DNA of 16,468 nucleotides from Candidatus Falkowbacteria bacterium CG1_02_41_21 (GTDB lineage Bacteria > Patescibacteriota > Patescibacteriia > Patescibacteriales > UBA12465): NCBI GenBank assembly GCA_001871235.1, contig MNUV01000006.1, forward strand, positions 1 through 16,468, in the 5' to 3' direction. Below, piece by piece: positions 14,190-16,468 of this stretch (positions are counted from its first letter, which is position 1; each line of letters starts with the position of its first letter). The notes under the pieces were generated by a model. That model searched no databases and was not told the DNA's origin. It saw nothing but the letters and a program-made list of their open reading frames with translations. A program made the position numbers and the translations under genes.

Positions 14190-15704
14190 ATGCAGTACGC
14201 TCTGTATATTGTTATTTTAGCTGCTGGCTTTACTGCCGGTTATTTTGTTTATCGTAAACGTTCCGCTATCAAAATCGGCACCGCCGAAAACAAGGCGGAA
14301 AGAATCTTAAGCGATGCCAAAGCTAAATACAAAAAAACTGAATTAGACGCCCAAGAAAAAGCCCTGAAAATCATTGACGAGGCTAAAAAAGAAGAAAATG
14401 AACGTCGCAAAGAAATCAATTCCCTCCAACAACGTTTGGAACAACGAGAAACTGCTTTTTCGCAAAAATTATTGGATCTTCAAGAAAAACAACAGAAACT
14501 TTATGACAAAGTTAATGAGGTCCAAGAAATTAAAGAAAAAATTAAAGAGATTAAAGAAGAGCAATTGGCCAAACTGGAAAAGATTTCCGGTTTTAACAAA
14601 GAAGAGGCTAAAGATGTCTTGCTAAAAAATATTGAAAACCAATACAAAGAAGATATCCTCGCTCGCATCAACAAGCTCCAGCTGGAAAACGACGATAGCT
14701 TTGATGAGAAGGCTAAGAATCTAATCGCCGGCGCCATGCAGCGCTTAGTTTCGACTTATACCCCGGAACTTTCCACCACTACCGTTGATCTTCCGAGCGA
14801 TGAAATGAAGGGCCGAATCATCGGCCGGGAAGGTCGGAATATCAAATCCCTGGAACAAATGACCGGTGTCGAAATTATTGTCGATGACACCCCCAACGCC
14901 ATTACCATTTCCGGTTTTTCCCTGATTCGTCGTCATATCGCTAAAAAAGCTTTAGACTACCTCATTAAAGATGGCCGCATTCATCCCACTAAAATTGAAG
15001 ATGCGGTAGAAAATGCCAAAAAAGACATCGCTCTGGATATTAAAAAGGCTGGAGAAGAAGCCATGTATGATGTCGGCGTGGCCGGTTTTGATCCTAAATT
15101 AGTCCAAATTCTAGGCCGCCTTAAATACCGCACTAGCTTTGGTCAAAACGCACTAAGACACTCCATTGAAGTGGCTCACCTTTCCGCGCTGTTAGCCGAA
15201 GAGTTAGGCGCTGATGTCACCATTGCCAAAAAAGGCGGTCTGCTTCATGATATCGGCAAAGCCGTTGATCATGAAATTCAAGGTAACCATAATGAGATTG
15301 GTCGTGATATTGCCAAGAAATTTAATCTACCGCCTGAAATTATTGCTCCGATTGAAACCCACCACGACGACCATCCTTCCACTCTGATTTCCGTGATCGT
15401 CAAAGTGGCCGATGCCATTTCCTCCGCTCGTCCGGGAGCCAGAAGCGATACCCGCGAAAACTATTTACAACGTTTAGAGGAATTGGAAAAAATCGCCCTC
15501 TCTTTTGAAGGCGTGGAGAAAACCTATGCCATTCAGGCCGGACGCGAGGTTCGTATCTTCGTTCAATCCGACATTATCGATGATTTGAAATCCCATAACT
15601 TAGCCCGAGAAATTGCCGACAAGATTGAGAAAGAATTAAAATATCCCGGCGAAATTAAAGTTAACGTGATTAGAGAAACTCGCGTTATTGAGTTTGCCAG
15701 ATAA
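14190..15704 (+). CDS. rny: Ribonuclease Y
   Basis: 504 aa, a membrane-tethered endoribonuclease that starts mRNA decay in bacteria lacking RNase E. One N-terminal membrane helix (about 3-21) is followed by a long charged coiled coil (about 30-165), a KH RNA-binding domain with GRIIGREGRNIKSLE (208-222), and an HD domain with LRHSIEVAHLSALLAEE (322-338) and the metal pair LLHDIGKAVDHE (351-362; H353, D354). The conserved C-terminal RNase Y region continues to EFAR at the end. The length is near the usual 510-520. The ATG at 14190 is required for the membrane helix and is preceded by CATAAAAAT, not by a Shine-Dalgarno. The HU gene follows after 11 bp. The likely long leader is a possible place for autoregulation, which is inference. 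Confidence 0.97.
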   Translation: MQYALYIVILAAGFTAGYFVYRKRSAIKIGTAENKAERILSDAKAKYKKTELDAQEKALKIIDEAKKEENERRKEINSLQQRLEQRETAFSQKLLDLQEKQQKLYDKVNEVQEIKEKIKEIKEEQLAKLEKISGFNKEEAKDVLLKNIENQYKEDILARINKLQLENDDSFDEKAKNLIAGAMQRLVSTYTPELSTTTVDLPSDEMKGRIIGREGRNIKSLEQMTGVEIIVDDTPNAITISGFSLIRRHIAKKALDYLIKDGRIHPTKIEDAVENAKKDIALDIKKAGEEAMYDVGVAGFDPKLVQILGRLKYRTSFGQNALRHSIEVAHLSALLAEELGADVTIAKKGGLLHDIGKAVDHEIQGNHNEIGRDIAKKFNLPPEIIAPIETHHDDHPSTLISVIVKVADAISSARPGARSDTRENYLQRLEELEKIALSFEGVEKTYAIQAGREVRIFVQSDIIDDLKSHNLAREIADKIEKELKYPGEIKVNVIRETRVIEFAR

Positions 15705-15715
15705 TTATTAAAAAT

Positions 15716-16021
15716 ATGAACAAAGCGAAACTAATTGAAATTTTGGCCGAAAAGACCAACCAAAAAATAACCAAAGAAGCTGACAAAATCGGCAAGAAAC
15801 AATCCGAGGCGATGCTCGAAGCTCTCGCTGGAATTATCATTGACGAACTCAAACATAATCGCGAAGTGACCATCACCGGCTTTGGCACTTTCTCTTCCAT
15901 GACTCGTTATGCTCGTGGCGGAGTCAACCCCAGAAAACCAAACGAACGCATTACCATTCCCGCCGTTAAAGTCGCTAAATTTAGAACCGGTAAAAATCTA
16001 AAGGAAGCCTTAAAAAATTAA
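15716..16021 (+). CDS. HU-family DNA-binding protein
   Basis: 101 aa, a histone-like protein that bends DNA as a dimer. MNKAKLIEILAEKT begins the first helix, the second helix runs to about residue 47, then ITGFGTF (53-59) leads into the beta arm with RGGVNPRKPNE (67-77), where the proline at the arm tip intercalates into DNA. The C-terminal helix is FRTGKNLKEAL (89-99). About nine residues more than E. coli HU lie before GFGTF, in the loop between helices 1 and 2. HU and IHF cannot be separated with certainty; HU is favoured as a single non-specific protein. It follows RNase Y by 11 bp (ATTATTAAAAAT before ATG) and precedes tRNA-Arg by 39 bp. Confidence 0.95.
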   Translation: MNKAKLIEILAEKTNQKITKEADKIGKKQSEAMLEALAGIIIDELKHNREVTITGFGTFSSMTRYARGGVNPRKPNERITIPAVKVAKFRTGKNLKEALKN

Positions 16022-16035
16022 TAGACAATGCAAAC

Positions 16036-16056
16036 AGCCTATTGCTTAAATAGGCT
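16036..16056 (+). other. Hairpin between HU gene and tRNA-Arg
   Basis: AGCCTATT (16036-16043) pairs perfectly with AATAGGCT (16049-16056) around GCTTA. There is no T-tract, so it is more likely an mRNA 3' end protector or a processing signal than a terminator. It ends 4 nt before tRNA-Arg, for which no separate promoter is visible. Confidence 0.5.
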
Positions 16057-16060
16057 CTAA

Positions 16061-16134
16061 GCATCCGTAGCGCAACTGGATAGAGCGTCTGGCTTCGGAC
16101 CAGAAGGTTGCGGGTTCGAATCCTGCCGGGTGCA
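16061..16134 (+). tRNA. tRNA-Arg(UCG)
   Basis: 74 nt. The acceptor stem GCATCCG pairs with CGGGTGC, the discriminator is A, and CCA is not encoded. The anticodon stem TCTGG/CCAGA holds CTTCGGA, anticodon TCG. The T loop TTCGAAT is canonical. It probably depends on read-through from the RNase Y-HU unit. Confidence 0.96.
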
Positions 16135-16145
16135 CAAAATTAGGG

Positions 16146-16174
16146 TTTACAGACTTGAATTTTTTTATTATTAT
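16146..16174 (+). promoter_or_regulatory. Promoter of the tRNA-Met-tRNA-Lys pair
   Basis: TTTACA (16146-16151), 17 bp, TATTAT (16169-16174). The predicted start is near 16181, about 6 nt before tRNA-Met. There is no TGn before the -10. Confidence 0.5.
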
Positions 16175-16186
16175 AGATAAAATAAT

Positions 16187-16260
16187 GGCTGGGTAGCTCA
16201 GTTGGTTAGAGCGTAGCACTCATAACGCTAAGGTCGAGAGTTCAAGCCTCTCTCCAGCCA
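16187..16260 (+). tRNA. tRNA with CAU anticodon, elongator Met (or Ile2)
   Basis: 74 nt. Acceptor stem GGCTGGG/TCCAGCC with G7-U66, discriminator A, no encoded CCA. The anticodon loop is CTCATAA. It lacks initiator features, since the first pair is a normal G-C and the anticodon stem lacks three G-C pairs. The 5' half (GTAGCTCAGTTGGTTAGAGC) resembles elongator tRNA-Met, but tRNA-Ile(lysidine-AU) also has this loop, and the identity cannot be fixed by eye. The pair 31-39 is an A-C mismatch. Confidence 0.9.
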
Positions 16261-16277
16261 CAGAAGCCCCATATAAC

Positions 16278-16350
16278 GCGCTGTTAGCTCAGCTGGTAGA
16301 GCAGCTCGCTCTTAACGAGAAGGTCGAAGGTTCGAATCCTTCACGGCGCA
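16278..16350 (+). tRNA. tRNA-Lys(CUU)
   Basis: 73 nt. The acceptor stem GCGCTGT pairs with ACGGCGC (one G-U), discriminator A, no encoded CCA. The loop CTCTTAA gives anticodon CTT. Position 27-43 is a G-A mismatch. It lies 17 nt after the previous tRNA, likely on the same transcript. Confidence 0.95.
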
Positions 16351-16388
16351 CAAATTAAAGCAAAAAACAGGCTTAAAGGGGCTGTCCC

Positions 16389-16415
16389 AAAACTCTCGCG
16401 TCAGCGAGAGTTTTT
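16389..16415 (+). terminator. Intrinsic terminator after the tRNA cluster
   Basis: ACTCTCGC (16392-16399) pairs perfectly with GCGAGAGT (16404-16411) around GTCA, extended by AAA/TTT and followed by T5. It ends the tRNA-Met-tRNA-Lys transcript. Confidence 0.88.
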
Positions 16416-16446
16416 AGTTACACAAAAAGTCCTCTAAAATAAAAAA

Positions 16447-16468
16447 TCTCTAGTTTGGTTGCTAGAGA
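16447..16468. terminator. Hairpin cut by the window end, likely second terminator
   Basis: TCTCTAG (16447-16453) pairs with CTAGAGA (16462-16468) around an 8-nt loop, preceded by six A. If the next bases are a T-run this is a bidirectional terminator for a leftward gene beyond the window, or a back-up for the tRNA unit. Confidence 0.45.

Noticed and set aside
16155..16183. TTGAAT-17-TAAAAT as tRNA-Met promoter
   Set aside because: The start would fall inside the tRNA. The overlapping TTTACA-17-TATTAT places it just before the tRNA.
1..16468. CRISPR array, prophage or complete insertion sequence
   Set aside because: No regularly spaced direct repeats, phage structural genes, integrase or transposase are visible.

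Overview
The window looks like a chromosomal segment of a Candidate Phyla Radiation bacterium (Patescibacteria, probably from the Parcubacteria side). This is an inference from gene style, because no rRNA or ribosomal protein is present. The supporting signs are compact AT-rich genes with gaps of a few bases or none, almost no Shine-Dalgarno sequences, tRNA genes without an encoded CCA, an Hsp20 of the type I associate with these genomes, a stand-alone ComEC-like hydrolase, a VanW-type wall protein, a single-chain glycyl-tRNA synthetase and a translin-family protein. TGA ends at least one gene (the ComEC-like hydrolase), so the recoded CPR lineages that read TGA as glycine are unlikely.

Layout. 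Positions 1-4909 are a leftward block: a polytopic membrane protein, a very large PilB/GspE-type ATPase with two complete motor modules in one chain, a translin/TRAX-like protein, and, behind its own promoter, the start of a YfcE-type phosphoesterase that runs off the window. Positions 4954-5009 hold two overlapping divergent promoters. Positions 5015-9337 are a rightward aminoacyl-tRNA synthetase operon (tyrS-argS-glyS) ending in a strong bidirectional terminator shared with a leftward unrecognised gene (9398-9949). A rightward ComEC-like metallo-hydrolase with a probably leaderless mRNA follows (10101-10955). Next is a promoter-to-terminator unit of about 185 nt with no credible protein, which folds as a long interrupted rod and is a good candidate for a 6S-like RNA (about 11049-11233). 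Positions 13856 down to 11254 are a leftward unit: tRNA-Val, hsp20, a small protein and a VanW/YoaR-type wall protein. After a 330-bp spacer come RNase Y and an HU-family protein (14190-16021), then tRNA-Arg, tRNA-Met(CAU) and tRNA-Lys, and a terminator.

Most genes are information-processing functions (three synthetases, four tRNAs, RNase Y, HU, a possible translin ribonuclease, a candidate regulator of RNA polymerase) or cell-surface and DNA-uptake functions (pilus motor, ComEC-like hydrolase, VanW protein). The most noteworthy items are the tandem-motor ATPase, the bacterial TRAX-like protein, the rod-shaped RNA, and a recurrent promoter type (TTGACA-like box, exactly 17 bp, then TGn plus a -10 box). 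Two -10 boxes lie exactly 6 nt from an ATG and imply leaderless mRNAs. I see no CRISPR array and no intact mobile element.
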